Source of the DNA: Canna indica
Taxonomy: Eukaryota; Streptophyta; Magnoliopsida; Zingiberales; Cannaceae
Assembly: GCA_034359265.1 (NCBI GenBank)
Contig: CP136893.1
Location: 20,902,001-20,966,000, forward strand
Length of the DNA: 64,000 nucleotides
Direction of reading: 5' to 3'
The position numbers and the translations under genes are program-made. This document shows, piece by piece, positions 30,241 through 42,020 of the stretch. Under the pieces are notes generated by a model. It made no database searches. It was not told the DNA's origin and saw only the letters and a list, made by a program, of their open reading frames with translations. Numbering within the stretch: position 1 is the stretch's first letter; every line of letters begins with the position of its first letter.

Positions 30241-31330
30241 GATTACAACTTTCTCATCAGTAAAGAAGACTTTTCTTATTCTCACGATTATGTCAATGGC
30301 CACGTTTTTGTCACCTAATTAGTCTTTCTATTATTATTTTAATTCTACACTTGTTAAAGAAAATCATCTACTTTAAGCAAGACAGAAAATCAACTAATTG
30401 ACCGACTACAATTATCAACTCAAGTCAGTCCAGAATTCTATTTTTGAAATTTAAAAATGATGATTGATGACAAGGTCTAGATCTCCTTCGCGTCGCTCTA
30501 CCATTTATTATTAGGAAAGAATTCAATTTATATATCGACGAAGAATTTGCTTAAGACAATTTGCTTGCTTGTCATTTTTAAATAATGATTTTATCACATG
30601 CAACTAAAATATTTCTTGAAAATCCAGCTTTCAACGCCTTCCCTGCGTCAATATAGCGCATAGAATTATTAAATTTTCAAAGCAAAAGTTAGCAGATGGC
30701 ACCTTCAATTCTTACAATCATTGGTCAAAAATAAACACTTTAATAAAATAATGCACATCCTTTATTTGTGACCGTACACTAATTTGTGTGATGTGATAAT
30801 ATTTAATAAAATAATGCACATACTTTAACAAATCAGTAATTGGATGCAAGTCTCAAGTGCCTGATCAAACATTATTTTTCAGTGACTTGGTCTTGCATAA
30901 TATAAAAAATACTGCAAATGACCCAAAACCGTGCATAATTAGATTTGTAAATATCATCACTTTTTCTAAGATACTTTGCAATTATGACCATATAGATTCA
31001 AAACTATACCCATTGTAATCTACCGTAATTAAGTTCGATCTCCATCTGTGATACCTACCCAAGTTTAGTTTCATATAGGATAATTTATAAGATTTGATGA
31101 GTATATTAAGTATTATCAACTTCAATTTAAATATTTTAATTTGATAAATATAAGTAAGTAAGATTATAATATCTCGTTTTAATTTCACGTCAAAAATATA
31201 TTGAATATTATAGTGATTTATAAAATTTGATGATGTGCTATTATCAAATTTAAATACCGATGTAGTCTACTAGTCTATTATAATATTTCCTAAAAATATG
31301 ATGATGTGGCAATATGTACCAAGTGTTTAG
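30241..31330. repeat. Segment duplicated at 39,500-39,663 and 55,686-56,310
   Basis: 30,260-30,420 matches 39,500-39,660 (tgtcaatggccacgtttttg, caactaattgaccgactac) and 30,690-31,260 matches 55,686-56,300 (atttgtgtgatgtgataata, cagtgacttggtcttgcat). The second copy lacks about 270 bp and holds the 16-kb nest of insertions. No gene seen. Confidence 0.78.
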
Positions 31331-32129
31331 AACCTTTTGAAACATAATAACTTTATATAACACCTAAGGACTTGATTGTTAATTTTGGCATTAACTGTAG
31401 TGGAAAAATTTTGAATAACAATTTTCAATTGACTTAAAAAGATCGAGTTACCAAATACTATGGAATCGTGCAAAAGATTTTGGACTAGAACCAAGGGCCT
31501 GATCTGAGATAAGTAACATTTTTTCTCCGTACCTTATTTTACCTTTTCGTCTTCTAGCTTTCATACCCCTAAATTTTGGGACTACTTTTTTTTGTATCTT
31601 CTTATTCAAAATATGACTACTATATGCTATTATTATTTTTTGCAAAAAAAAACTTATATTAATAAGCTAGAAAAGTCATAATACAGAATAATATCAAGTT
31701 TCGGAGGACGAATAGAACTCTAAATTAAGGACTTCTTTCGTGATTGAGCTACATTTGCTGCCTAGTGAGCAGCTTTATTTACCTCGCGGCTTACATAACA
31801 TAATTTGATGTTAACAAATTGAGAAGAAAGTGAGAATATACATTTCAACCTGCTTGAAATGAATTTATTAGGTCCCCTAACTTCACATGTTATAGAAAAA
31901 AACTTTCAATTGATTACAATAATTTAGCAGTTTAAATTAAATAAAAATAATTTTTTGGTGCTATTTTGAAATTATATGGAGGCAGGAAGCGAAAAAAAAA
32001 TCTTGCCTATAAAGCACATGGATGACACATGACACATGTTTTGACGATAAAATATAGAGAACATCATCCTATATTGTAATATAAGAGTGAAAGAACCACG
32101 TTGATATAATTTTTTTTTGATGAATTTAC
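31331..32129. other. AT-rich spacer, nothing recognised
   Basis: No coding, terminal-repeat or tandem-repeat signal beyond AT-rich runs. Confidence 0.5.
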
Positions 32130-32400
32130 TCCCAAACTATAGATTAATTAATTAATGTATCATGCCTTTTTATTTACACCTAATTTATTTCAAACTTTTG
32201 AACTCATAAATTATATTCAACCATCAAATATATAACTATTAATTGTTGGCGTGATAGTTTAGTCAACATCAAAGATATATTTTTTTAATTAAATTTACCA
32301 CGTAAGCAAATTTTAATATATACTAATGAAAAAAGAAGATAAATCCTAAAACATTCCTTCCTTCTTTCTATTTGACATCACGTCCCGATGTACTTAATAG
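32130..32400. repeat. Left arm of a fold-back interrupted by the copia element
   Basis: The reverse complement of about 39,123-39,385 resembles this stretch (TTTTTATTTACACC, TAACTATT, GGCGTGA, then AAATTTACCACGTAAGC against a matching reversed word). The copia element sits near the centre of the inverted repeat. Confidence 0.62.
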
Positions 32401-32646
32401 TGTAATTAATACTCCCTCCATCTCTCGTAAGCACATCAGCTACAATGTACGGAACACTGAGCCAAGTAGCCACTACTTGCCACGTCACGCATGTAATAAG
32501 TGTATTATTGATTTCCCACAATACGTTTGTTACGTCTGTTTTTATTTCCCATTTACTTTCTGTTGCTTAGCGCCTATATAAATTGATGTAAATGATTGGT
32601 TTTAATTGAATCGATCGTTGATCATTTGCATCATTCCATCTCTCCA
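32401..32646 (+). repeat. 5' LTR of the short-LTR copia element
   Basis: Starts TGTAATTAATACTCCC, ends ATCTCTCCA. Carries a TATATAAAT box at about 32,575-32,583. Differs from the 3' copy by several substitutions and an extra AGCCAAGTAG. Confidence 0.88.
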
Positions 32647-32649
32647 ATA

Positions 32650-32662
32650 TGGTATCAGAGCC
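32650..32662 (+). other. Primer-binding site (copia)
   Basis: TGGTATCAGAGCC, complementary to initiator methionine tRNA, three bases after the LTR. Confidence 0.88.
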
Positions 32663-33208
32663 GCATTCTCTAACGAGAGGGCTCTCGATCTGATATCATC
32701 TCCTCCTTTTTTATGCTTTCGTCTTCCTTAACAAGCTCATGGCCACCAATGAATTGCTACCTGCCGAGGTTGTAAATCCATTTAGCAATGGAGGATCGGT
32801 CGTCACCATAAATCCCGTTGCACAGCTACTTATCAAACTAGTATGTAGCAGCAACTACTAGTCATGGAGAATGAAATCGATCTTCTGATGCTTGGGGTAT
32901 GATCTCACTACATTCGTAGATGGTAGCTCTTCTTGCCAATCACCCAGTAACCCAGGATACAGATCCTAGCTTCGTCAAGATGGATTGATCTGGCATGCCT
33001 TAATGGCTTCTGTCAATCGATCTCTCACTCTAGTGATTACATCTGCTACTACTGCTCATGAAGCGTGGCTGCTATTAGCTAATCAATTTGCTAACAAATC
33101 TCAGTCATGAATCTATAGCTTGCAAGATAGTCCGACGAAACTATCCAAATGAGGTAAAACTGTAAGCGAATATTTTAATGAAGTTAAATCTATTATTGAT
33201 CAATTGTT

Positions 33209-33628
33209 TGTTGGCGTGTAGGCCTGGCGGGCTGAGTCATCAATCGCCTTGTGGCGTGTAGGCCTGGCGGGCCGAGTCACACTCGAACGCAGGGGGCGCT
33301 CGGTAACTATGCGGTATAAGATGAAGGTGTGCCCTTTCCTTTCATCAATTGGTTTTGGGGTCGTTGGTTAGCGCCGAATTTTGAGAGCTGGTATCAGAGC
33401 TGGGGTCCCGAGTTCGAGTCTCGGCTAGCGATTGCTGAGGGGGAGATTGTTGGCGTGTAGGCCTGGCGGGCCGAGTCACCAATCACCTCGTGGCGTGTAG
33501 GCCTGGCTGGCCGAGTCACTCTTGAACGCCGGGGGGGCTCGGGCCCTATAGGGTATAAGATGAAGGTGCGCCCTTCCCTTTCACCAATTGGTTTGGAGGT
33601 CGTTGGTTAGCGCCGGATTCTGGGAGCA
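33209..33628 (+). mobile_element. TRIM-type miniature LTR retrotransposon
   Basis: Two LTR-like copies (33,209 to about 33,388 and 33,448-33,628), both starting TGTTGGCGTGTAGGCC and ending near TTAGCGCCG-ATT-TG-GAGC. Between them lie only about 60 bp: a primer site TGGTATCAGAGCT at 33,389 and a polypurine tract GAGGGGGAGAT at about 33,437-33,447. Each LTR contains the word GGCGTGTAGGCCTGGC twice, about 41 bp apart. No coding capacity. The target duplication was not resolved. Confidence 0.85.
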
Positions 33629-33634
33629 AGTAAT

Positions 33635-35374
33635 TATTGGCCCAAGGTTCTCCACCTTGGTCTTAATCTTGGTTTTGATGATAACAAATATGAAACTAAT
33701 GTCTCGTTGAGAAATATTTTCAGGTTCCATATCGATTAGCGCTCGACGTCCCCGATTGGAAAAATCAAAGAAATCGGAGAAATCGGCAAGGACGCTTGTC
33801 GACGCTCGGATTCTTCGGAAAGTTAGAGTTTAGGTTTAGGGTATCTAGTTTATGTTGTAAATCATCATGATGATGCATAAGAATCGAAAAACTAATCCCG
33901 AATCCCAAATCATGAAAACCCGGAACCGCCCTGAAATTCACTAAGCCTAGGGAGCTCCTTGGAGGGCTATATAATCTAGACATTTACTTGACATAAAAAA
34001 TGGCAGTAATTGTTCATTGGATCAAAACTAGATAATGATGTATTTTAAATAAATTTTTGGAAGCCTTTAGCATACCCATATTTGACCTGGGAGATTAGGA
34101 AATTTTCGTTTTCGAAAAATTTGTATTAGACACCAAAAACTAGATTTTGATTCTTAAGGATTTTAATTTTTTGGATATTTTTATTGAATCCAAATGGGGG
34201 GTAATCCTTATATAACATTTATGTTTTAAAGTTATTAGCTTAAAATTAATAAATGTTATATAAGTAGACTTAGCGAAGACGGAACTCAAACAAGCAAAGA
34301 AAACCAAGATAACTAGCTGTCTGCCCAGTCTGTCCAATTTTTGATCGATCAGTCGGTCGACCGACTGAGGTGAAAATTTGGCAGCGCATGCGTCGGTCGA
34401 CCGATCGATTGACCGAATTGTGGACCGCTGAAGTGGTGACTCATTTGGTCGACCCGTCGGTCGACCGAACAGTGCGATTAATTCATAGAGAGCTAGCGGT
34501 TGCTGGGCAGTTGGTCGACCGATGATCGACCGACAAGCGACAGAACGGCAGAAACGATTAGTTTTCTGCCCGTTGAGCCGGCTGTTTTGTTCCATTTCTT
34601 CTTGGCACTATAAATACCCAAGCCTAAGCCTTCCTTAACAACTTTTGATCGCTCCAAAACTTCATTGAGCCATCCTCGATCAATTCCAAAGCTTTCATTG
34701 AGCCAATTCTTATAGAAACCCTAGCTTTTCTATCTCATCCCTTTGATTGAGCCTTACCTTCATTGTTTCATCATCAAAGGCATCAAGAGGAAGCTAGGAA
34801 TCTTGTTGCGGAGCTAAGTACTTCATTTGGTGATTTATTGCTCCATTTATTGGTGTATTTTATTGTTTATTTCATTGTAACTGAACTTGTGTAAACTTAG
34901 GTTGCTAGGTTTAATTGAGTTGGTGGTTGCCTTGGTGTTAAGGCTTAAAACCACCGTTGTAAACGTAGTTTATTAGGATTAGTTGAGTTGTCCCTTAGGT
35001 TGAGGTGGAAGAGTGCTCTAGGTAAGAAGACGGAGACTTCCGGGTGTGGAAGTGCCTTAGGTTGAGAGCGAGACTCTTCGGGTCAAAGTTATCGTTGTAA
35101 GGGAAACAACATTAATCTAGTAAATCTAAGTTTGGAAATCCTAAGCAGGGTGATTAGGTAGTGGAGTAGGCATTGGGGCCGAACCACTATAAATCACCGT
35201 GTTTGCATTGCTTCTTCTTGTGTTTGCTTAATTAGTATATTCACTTTGCTTCCGCTTATTATTGAATTTGTTAAATTGCCTAAGTAACTAAGAAAACGAT
35301 TAAAATCGAAATTAGGCAAATCGATTAGTAAACATACTATTCACCCCCCTCTAGTGTGGCCATTTAACCCAACA
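33635..35374 (+). mobile_element. Solo Sirevirus LTR
   Basis: 1,740 bp. Starts TATTGGCCCAAGG (TGTTGG with one change) and ends CATTTAACCCAACA, then directly resumes the host copia gag. Contains several GTCGGTCGACCGAC palindromic words (34,345-34,540) and a TATAAATA box at 34,609-34,616. Homologous to 19,659, 23,310 and, reversed, 56,864-58,349. Confidence 0.85.
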
Positions 35375-35794
35375 TTATCTATGGCTGATGCACCTGTTCA
35401 TCCCTCGGTGCTGATCATCAAGATACTCAGTGACCTCAGGCCAGAGTTCAATGATATCAGCACCGCTATAAGATCCGGGGATAATCCCTTTTCAATGGAA
35501 GAACTGATTGATAAATTAACCGGTCATGAAAGTTTTCTAAAGCTTCGTACTGAACAACCAGCATTCACTGTTCATTATTCTTAGAACTCAAATAACAGTG
35601 GTAAGCAACAGTGGCAATATCGTCGAGAACAAAACAAGAATAACTCATCCAGACCTACAAGTACCTCCAATAATATTCGACCACCAAGGTTCAACAACAA
35701 TCGACGGTGTCTTAAGTGCCAAATCCGTGACCTCTGTGAACAAACCAGATCAGTCTCCTCAAACCAACCTCTGTGAACAAACCACAAAGCAGAA

Positions 35795-38700
35795 TATTAA
35801 TTGGGTGCTAGACTCCGGGGCAACACATCATATAACTTCAGACTATGATACACTGCACTCTGTATCAATTGTTAATGATGAACAAGGTATCTCTCTAGGC
35901 AATGACAACTCCATTCCTACTTCCCATTTTGGTACAGTCTCCTTGTCTCCTTTGTTCAAGCTTACTGATGTTTTATATGCTCCACTTATAACCAAAAATC
36001 TCATTTCTCTTTTGTGTCCAAAATAATGTTTCGGTGGAATTCTTTCTTAATTACTTTTTGGTAAAAGATCTGAATTCAGGAGTCATCCTCGCTCGCGGCC
36101 AAAATAGAGGTAACTTGTATGAATGGAGTGAAAACAATCCTTCGGCATTTCTTTCTAGCTCTTTTACTCGGCCTACCATCAACATCTAGCATCGGCAACT
36201 TAGCCATCTGCACAGTAAAGTCCTGCATTCCACACTATCCAAGCACTACTTGTGCTTGTAATAAAAGTCATAGAAAGCCTTTTTATACATCTTCAATTAA
36301 AAGTAGTAGACCATTAGAACTCCTTTATTCTAATGTATGGGTCCTGCCCCTATAGTTTCTTCTGATGGCCATAGATATTATGTCATCTTTGATGGCCATT
36401 ATTCAAAGTATACATGGTTGTTCCCTTTGAAAAAGAGATATGATGTTCTTCATGTATTTTCTACCTTCAAAACACTAGTTGAGAATTACTTTGAACTTTC
36501 CATTAAACCTTTATATACTGATGGGGGTGGCGAGTACATTGCACTTCATCAATTTCTAAATACTCACGACATTCAACATCTCTACACTCCTCCGTATACC
36601 CCCCAACGAGTCAGTCCGGCTGAAAGAAAACATCGCCATGTCATGAAAACTTCACTAACTCTGCTATATCAAGCTTTTGTCCCTTTACATTTTTGGCATC
36701 TATCTTGTTCAACTGCGGTTTATCTAATCAACTGCATGATGACTCCAACTCTAAAGAACAAATCACCATATCAATGCTTATCTGGTGACACACCAAATTA
36801 TCTCAACTTAAAAACTTTTGGATGTATTTGCTTTCCCTGGTTAAAACCATATTCTCATAATAAATTTGATCTCAAGTCCAAGCCATGTGTCTTTCTTGGC
36901 TACTCCACAAAGCATTACTATTACATTTGTCTCGATCCTGAAACCAATAAAACATTTCTATCACGACATGCTGAATTCGTTGAAACAAAATTTCCATTTT
37001 CCTACCTATCGGCAACAGCACCTAGAGCAACTCAAACTTCAATTAACTCTTGTCTAGATATTGTTCTTGACAGTCAAGCCATCATTCCTAGTACACCCAC
37101 TATTATTCCACCTACAGCTCATTCATATATATGTCCACCACCGTCTACTTTTCTATAGCCTCTCAACCTAGATATTACTCATTCATTACAGGAGAACCTC
37201 GACCATTGGCAGCAGCAGGTGATATCCTTCAGCCTCAACCACAAAGCTCCACTCGATCAAAAAGTTCTCCTCAACCACCAGTTCCACGAAGAATACAAAC
37301 CAGGTCCCAATCTAATATATTTAAACTGAAGGTTTCCACCGTCTATTCAACCTTAATGGCATCAGCTGTCCATTCCCCTATTCCTAATTCTTACAAACAA
37401 GCAGCTAAATACCAAGAGTGGCAGCAAGCTATGCAACAAGAGTTTGATGCCTTAATTAAGAACAACACCTCGACTTTGGTTCCTGCTACCAAAGAGCAGA
37501 ATGTAATCGGATGTCGCTAGGTATTCAGAATCAAACATAAACAAGATGGAACATTTGATAGATTTAAAGGGAGACCGGTTGCAAAGGGCTTTCACCAACG
37601 CCTTGGCATTGATTTTGAAAGCACATTCAGCCCTGTTATTAAACAAGCTTCTATTCGACTTATTTTGACTCTAGCAACAAAACTTCACTAGGACATGTTC
37701 CAACTGGATGTAAACAACACATTTCTACAATGCACCTTGAAGGAGAATGTGTTCATGCAACAACCACCAGGATTTATCAGTTCAAAATATCCAAATCATG
37801 TGTGCAAGCTTCAAAAAGCAATCTATGGCTTAAAATAGGCCCCATGGGTTTGGTTTACTGAGCTAAAAAGCTACCTACAGGAATTTGGTTTTCAGAATTT
37901 TGCTTTTGATACTTTGTTATTCTTCTTATAGGAACGACAATCACTGACCAAGTTGTTGCTTTATGTCGACGACATAATATTGACAGGTTCCTCTACCAAA
38001 ATGATATCTGATATATATCGCAAGCTGTCATCTCGGTTTTCATTAAAAGATATACAACCTTTGAGCTATTTTTTGGGGATAGAGGTGAGTAGAGCAAATG
38101 TAGGTATTGTTCTTTCTCAACAAAAGTACTTATTTGATATCCTCCAAAAGTTCGAAATGCATGAGTCAAACAGTATGAAGACTCCCATGTCTACTTCTGT
38201 TAATCTGCTCTTGAAGGATGGTTCACAGCCTGTTGATCCCAAATTGTTTAGACAAGTAATAGGAGTCTTGCAATACTTGTCTTTTACTCGTCCTTCAATA
38301 CTACACTGGTAATGTTGTAAGAAGGTCCAAAGGTATTTGAATGGAACAACAAACCTAGGAATCTTACTAAACTCTGAAGCTACATTTAACATTGATGCAT
38401 ACTCTGATTCTGACTGGGAGGGGCCGGATAATGATGATCGCAAGTCTACATGTGCATACATCATCTTTCTTGGAAATTTCCCCATTAGTTGGAGCTCCAA
38501 AAACCAAAGAAGTATCTCCAGATCATCTACTCAGGTCGAGTATAAGGCACCTGCGAACACAACAGCAGAAGTAACCTGGATTACTAATCTCATTAAGGAG
38601 ATAAATTACTTCAGTCTACCTACTCCAACTATGTATTGCGATAATCTTGGAGCTACCATTCTAACAAATCAATGAAGCAGTCATAGCAGGATGAAACACG

Positions 38701-38864
38701 TCGAATTAGATTATCATTTTATTAGAAATCTAGTTGCAGCCAAAACTATTACAGTTCAACACATCCCTGCAAATCATCAGCTAGTTGATAGCTTAACAAA
38801 AGCCACTGCAGCAGCATTGTTTCTTGAGCATAGAAACAAGATGGGCTTTGTAGAACGGCCCATC
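35795..38864 (+). pseudogene. copia pol: protease, integrase, RT, RNase H (degenerate)
   Basis: Protease WVLDSGATHHITS at about 35,802. Integrase core 36,340-36,700: the block that normally reads IFVDHYSKY is IFDGHYSKYTW, so the first catalytic Asp is changed. The second Asp (LYTDGGGEY) and the Glu (SPAERKHRH) remain. RT from about 37,380 with the catalytic LLYVDDIILTGSS at 37,953. RNase H 38,390-38,860 with YSDSDWEG and STQVEYKA. Numerous stops and shifts (for example at 36,024, 37,518, 37,690, 38,311). Confidence 0.9.
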
Positions 38865-38875
38865 TTGAGGGGGGG
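38865..38875 (+). other. Polypurine tract (copia)
   Basis: TTGAGGGGGGG, a few bases before the 3' LTR start at 38,882. Confidence 0.8.
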
Positions 38876-38881
38876 TAAAAG

Positions 38882-39122
38882 TGTAATTAATACTCCCTCC
38901 ATCTCTCGTAATCACATTAGCTACAACGTATAGAACACCGAACCACTACTTGCCACGTCACGCATGTAATCAGTGTATTATTGATTTCCCACGATATGTA
39001 TGTTATGTCTATTTTTATTTCCCATTTACTTTCTGTTGCTCAGCGCATATATAAATTGATGTAAATTATTAGTTTTAATTGAATCCATCGCTGATCATTT
39101 GCATCATTCCATCTCGATCTCT
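38882..39122 (+). repeat. 3' LTR of the short-LTR copia element
   Basis: Starts TGTAATTAATACTCCC and ends at the AATAG duplication. Matches 32,401-32,646 with roughly one change per ten to fifteen bases, indicating an old insertion. Confidence 0.88.
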
Positions 39123-39663
39123 AATAGTACTAAGTTTAATTTTCTTAATTTTCTCATTATTATATGGTGAAATTTGTTAACGTGATAAACTTTAATAAAT
39201 AAAATATATTTTTATAGTAATTAGACTGTCACGCCAATAAACAATAGTTATACTAATATGCATTTGATAGTGAGATATGATTGATATGAATTTGAAAATT
39301 TAAGATAGTTAGATAAGGTGTAAATAAAAAGTTAAAATAATTTTATTAATTATATAATAATTTGAAATAGATTCACAATTTATTTTTAAAAAAATTTTAA
39401 ACGTACATCGACAAGCAAATTAACGTTTTCTTAAGTTTGAGGCCAACTTAATGCTGGTGCAAACAAAAATTTTGTTATTAATTAAATTTCATTAGGCTAT
39501 CACTAACTGAGACTTTTCTGATTCTCACATGATTATGTCGATGAGCACATTTTTGTCACCCAATTAGTCTTTCTGTTATTATTTTAATTCTATGCTTGGT
39601 AAAGAAAATCATCTACTTATGAACAAGGACAGAAAATCATCTAATTGACCGACTACAATTAGC
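39123..39663. repeat. Right fold-back arm and duplicated AT-rich flank
   Basis: 39,123-39,385 is the inverted partner of 32,130-32,400. 39,500-39,663 copies 30,260-30,420. The copy stops at AATTAGCAG where gypsy RT sequence begins. Confidence 0.65.
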
Positions 39664-41331
39664 AGAAAGATCGTTACTCCAAGTGCAGATCGCAGAAGGA
39701 GATGAGCCAAAGACAACGGGTGTAACACGTTATGCCTCTTTTGAATGGTTGGTGATGCCTTTTGGCCTAACCAACGCCCCAACAACATTCTGCACCCTTA
39801 TGAACCAGATCTTGCATCCATGAGGGAGAAATGCGCCTTTTCCGAAGAGGAGATATCCTTCCCGGGTCACATCATCGAGCATTGTAAACTGCAAATGAAT
39901 GAGGCAAAAATCAAAGTCATCGTGGACTGGGAGCCGCCAACCAAGGTAACAGAGTTATGGTCTTTCCTTGGACTAGTTAACTACTATCAATGGTTTATAC
40001 AAGGATATTCGAGACTAGCAACATCTTTAACAGACCTTCTTAAGAAGAAGGTATGAGAGTGGACCAACGCATTCCAAGATGCTTTTAGAGATTTGAAGGC
40101 AGCCGTGAACTCGGAGCCGGTGTTGATGCTGCCTGACTTTGGGAAGCTATTTGAGCTACAGACAGATGCATCCGACTTCGCAATTGGAGTGTTGATGCAA
40201 GAAGGTCATCCCATAGCCTTTGAAAGCCACAAGTTGAATGATACAGAGAGGCGCTACACCGTGCAGGAAAAGGATATGACGACCATAATCCATTGCCTAT
40301 GAACATGGTGACATTACTTACTGGGTGTGCAGTTCACAATCCAAACAGACAACATCGCCACAAGCTACTTCCAAACCCAAAAGAAACTCACCCCAAAACA
40401 AGCAAGGTGGCAGGACTTTTTGGCTGAGTTTGACTATATGTTGGAGTACAAGCATGACAAGGCCAATGTGGTGGCAAACACACTTAGCCGCAAAGCAGAA
40501 CTTGCGGCCTTGAGCATGGCCAGTGGAGATTTACATCGACACATCAAGGAGGCGATGGAGCACAACCCCATGGCAAGAGAATTGAAGAAACTAGCGCAAG
40601 ATGACAAAACTCGATAATTTTGGGTAGAGGACGACCTACTATACATAAAGGGGCGCAGATTGTACGTGCCCAAGTGGGGAAACTTGAGGAGAGATCTCAT
40701 CAAGGAGTGTCACGACACCAAGTGGGCAGGACATCCAGGCCAAAGACGCATAATGGCGTTATTGGAAACGGCTTACTACTGGCCCCGATTGGAGGATCAA
40801 GTTGAGCAATACATGAGGACTTGTCTTGTATGTCAACAAGACAAAGTGAAGAACTGACATCCTGCAGGATTATTGGAGCCTTTACCAGTACTCGACCATC
40901 CATATGACTCTATTACCATGGATTTCATTAGCGCATTGCCAATATCTGAGGGGTTCGAAACAATCTTGGTCGTGGTGGACAGATTTTCCAAGTGTGTCAC
41001 ATTCATACCAGCTCCAAAAGATTGCACATCTGAGGAGGCAGCACAAATATTCTTCAAAAATGTCATGAAATACTGGGGACTACCGAGGAGCATCATAAGT
41101 GATAGATATCCCCGCTTCACGGGACAATTGTGGACGAAACTTTTCAAGCTCCTTGGGTCAGAATTATCCTTCTCTACAAGCTTTCACCCGCAAACTGACG
41201 GCCAAACTTAACGGGTGAATGCATTGCTAGAGTGTAACTTGAGGTACTTTGTGAGTGGAAACCAGTTAGACTGGGCCAAGCTTATGGACGTAGCACAGTT
41301 CTCATTCAACTTGGAAAGGAACGGGCTACAG
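39664..41331 (+). pseudogene. Chromovirus RT, RNase H and integrase (first part)
   Basis: RT end: [14 protein letters not shown] at about 39,738, a deletion of the catalytic block, then FPGHIIEH. RNase H: LQTDASDFAIGVLMQ at about 40,155. Integrase: zinc region ending CLVCQQDKVKN at about 40,830; core TMDFISALP, VVVDRFSKC, SIISDRYPRFTG; then TSFHPQTDGQT followed by a stop at 41,209-41,211, exactly where the catalytic Glu is expected. Ends at NLERNGLQ where the second CACTA element begins. Confidence 0.88.
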
Positions 41332-42020
41332 GGCTACTAGAATAATGGTTTTCAGTAACGTCCATTAGCAACGGCCGCCCAAGCCGTTGCAATCACTAAC
41401 GGCTTACCAACGGCCGCTGCAGCCGTTGCAGATATATCATATCTACAACGGCCTACGTACGGCCACTCAAGCCATTGCCAACAAGTAGATGGTGCGAACG
41501 CAGTGCGCAAATGAAATAATTTATCAGCAACGACTTATGTACGGTCGCGTCGGCAGTTGCTAATCATATTATCACATTAGCAATGGCTTACTTACGGTTT
41601 TTGTATCCGTTGCTTTTTAGTCAATGGGGCGCTCGCAGCGCAAAAATGAAATACTTATCAGTAATGGCTTTGCAACGGATTAGTTAGCCGTTGGTGATGT
41701 GTTGTATTTATTAGCAAAGGATTTGCAACGGCTAAGTGAGTCATTGCTGATGAGTTTATTTAATTCGCGATCGCGCCCAACCCCTTTCTTCCCTACTTCT
41801 TCTTCCTCTCTACCGACGCCGATGCCGCCGACGCCTACCGCCATCTTCATCCGCTGACGTCGCCTGCCGACGCCGCCTGCCAACGCCGCGCCCTTCAACG
41901 TCGAACCATTTCCAAGTATTAGCTTCCCTCTTCTCTTCTCCTTTACTAGGGCCGGCCGTCGGCCGTCGGACGCCGAACCAATGTCCAGTGTCCAATGTTG
42001 GACACTGGACAACGGCGCCG

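Larger units (their letters stand above)
32739..35790 (+). pseudogene. copia gag, split by a nested insertion
   Basis: Starts MATNELLPAEVVNPF at 32,739. It runs with stops to EYFNEVKSIIDQL at about 33,205, is broken by the TRIM and solo LTR, and resumes at 35,378 with SMADAPVHPSVLIIKILSDL. The zinc-knuckle region (about 35,690) retains only a CxxC trace. Function in life was capsid formation. Confidence 0.8.
32401..39122 (+). mobile_element. Ty1/copia element with short LTRs (Ale/Retrofit-like), interrupted
   Basis: Flanked by AATAG at 32,396-32,400 and 39,123-39,127. LTRs of 246 and 241 bp, primer site, gag, protease, integrase, RT, RNase H and polypurine tract in copia order. Without the nested 33,209-35,374 insertion it is about 4.6 kb, normal for this group. 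Stops and the nested insertion make it inactive. Confidence 0.92.

Noticed and set aside
33389..33425. tRNA gene at the TRIM spacer
   Set aside because: There is a primer-binding site and a B-box-like word but no cloverleaf or acceptor stem.
33204..35379. Target duplications for the TRIM and the solo Sirevirus LTR
   Set aside because: The five bases on each side do not match; the two elements may have arrived together, or the flanks have mutated.
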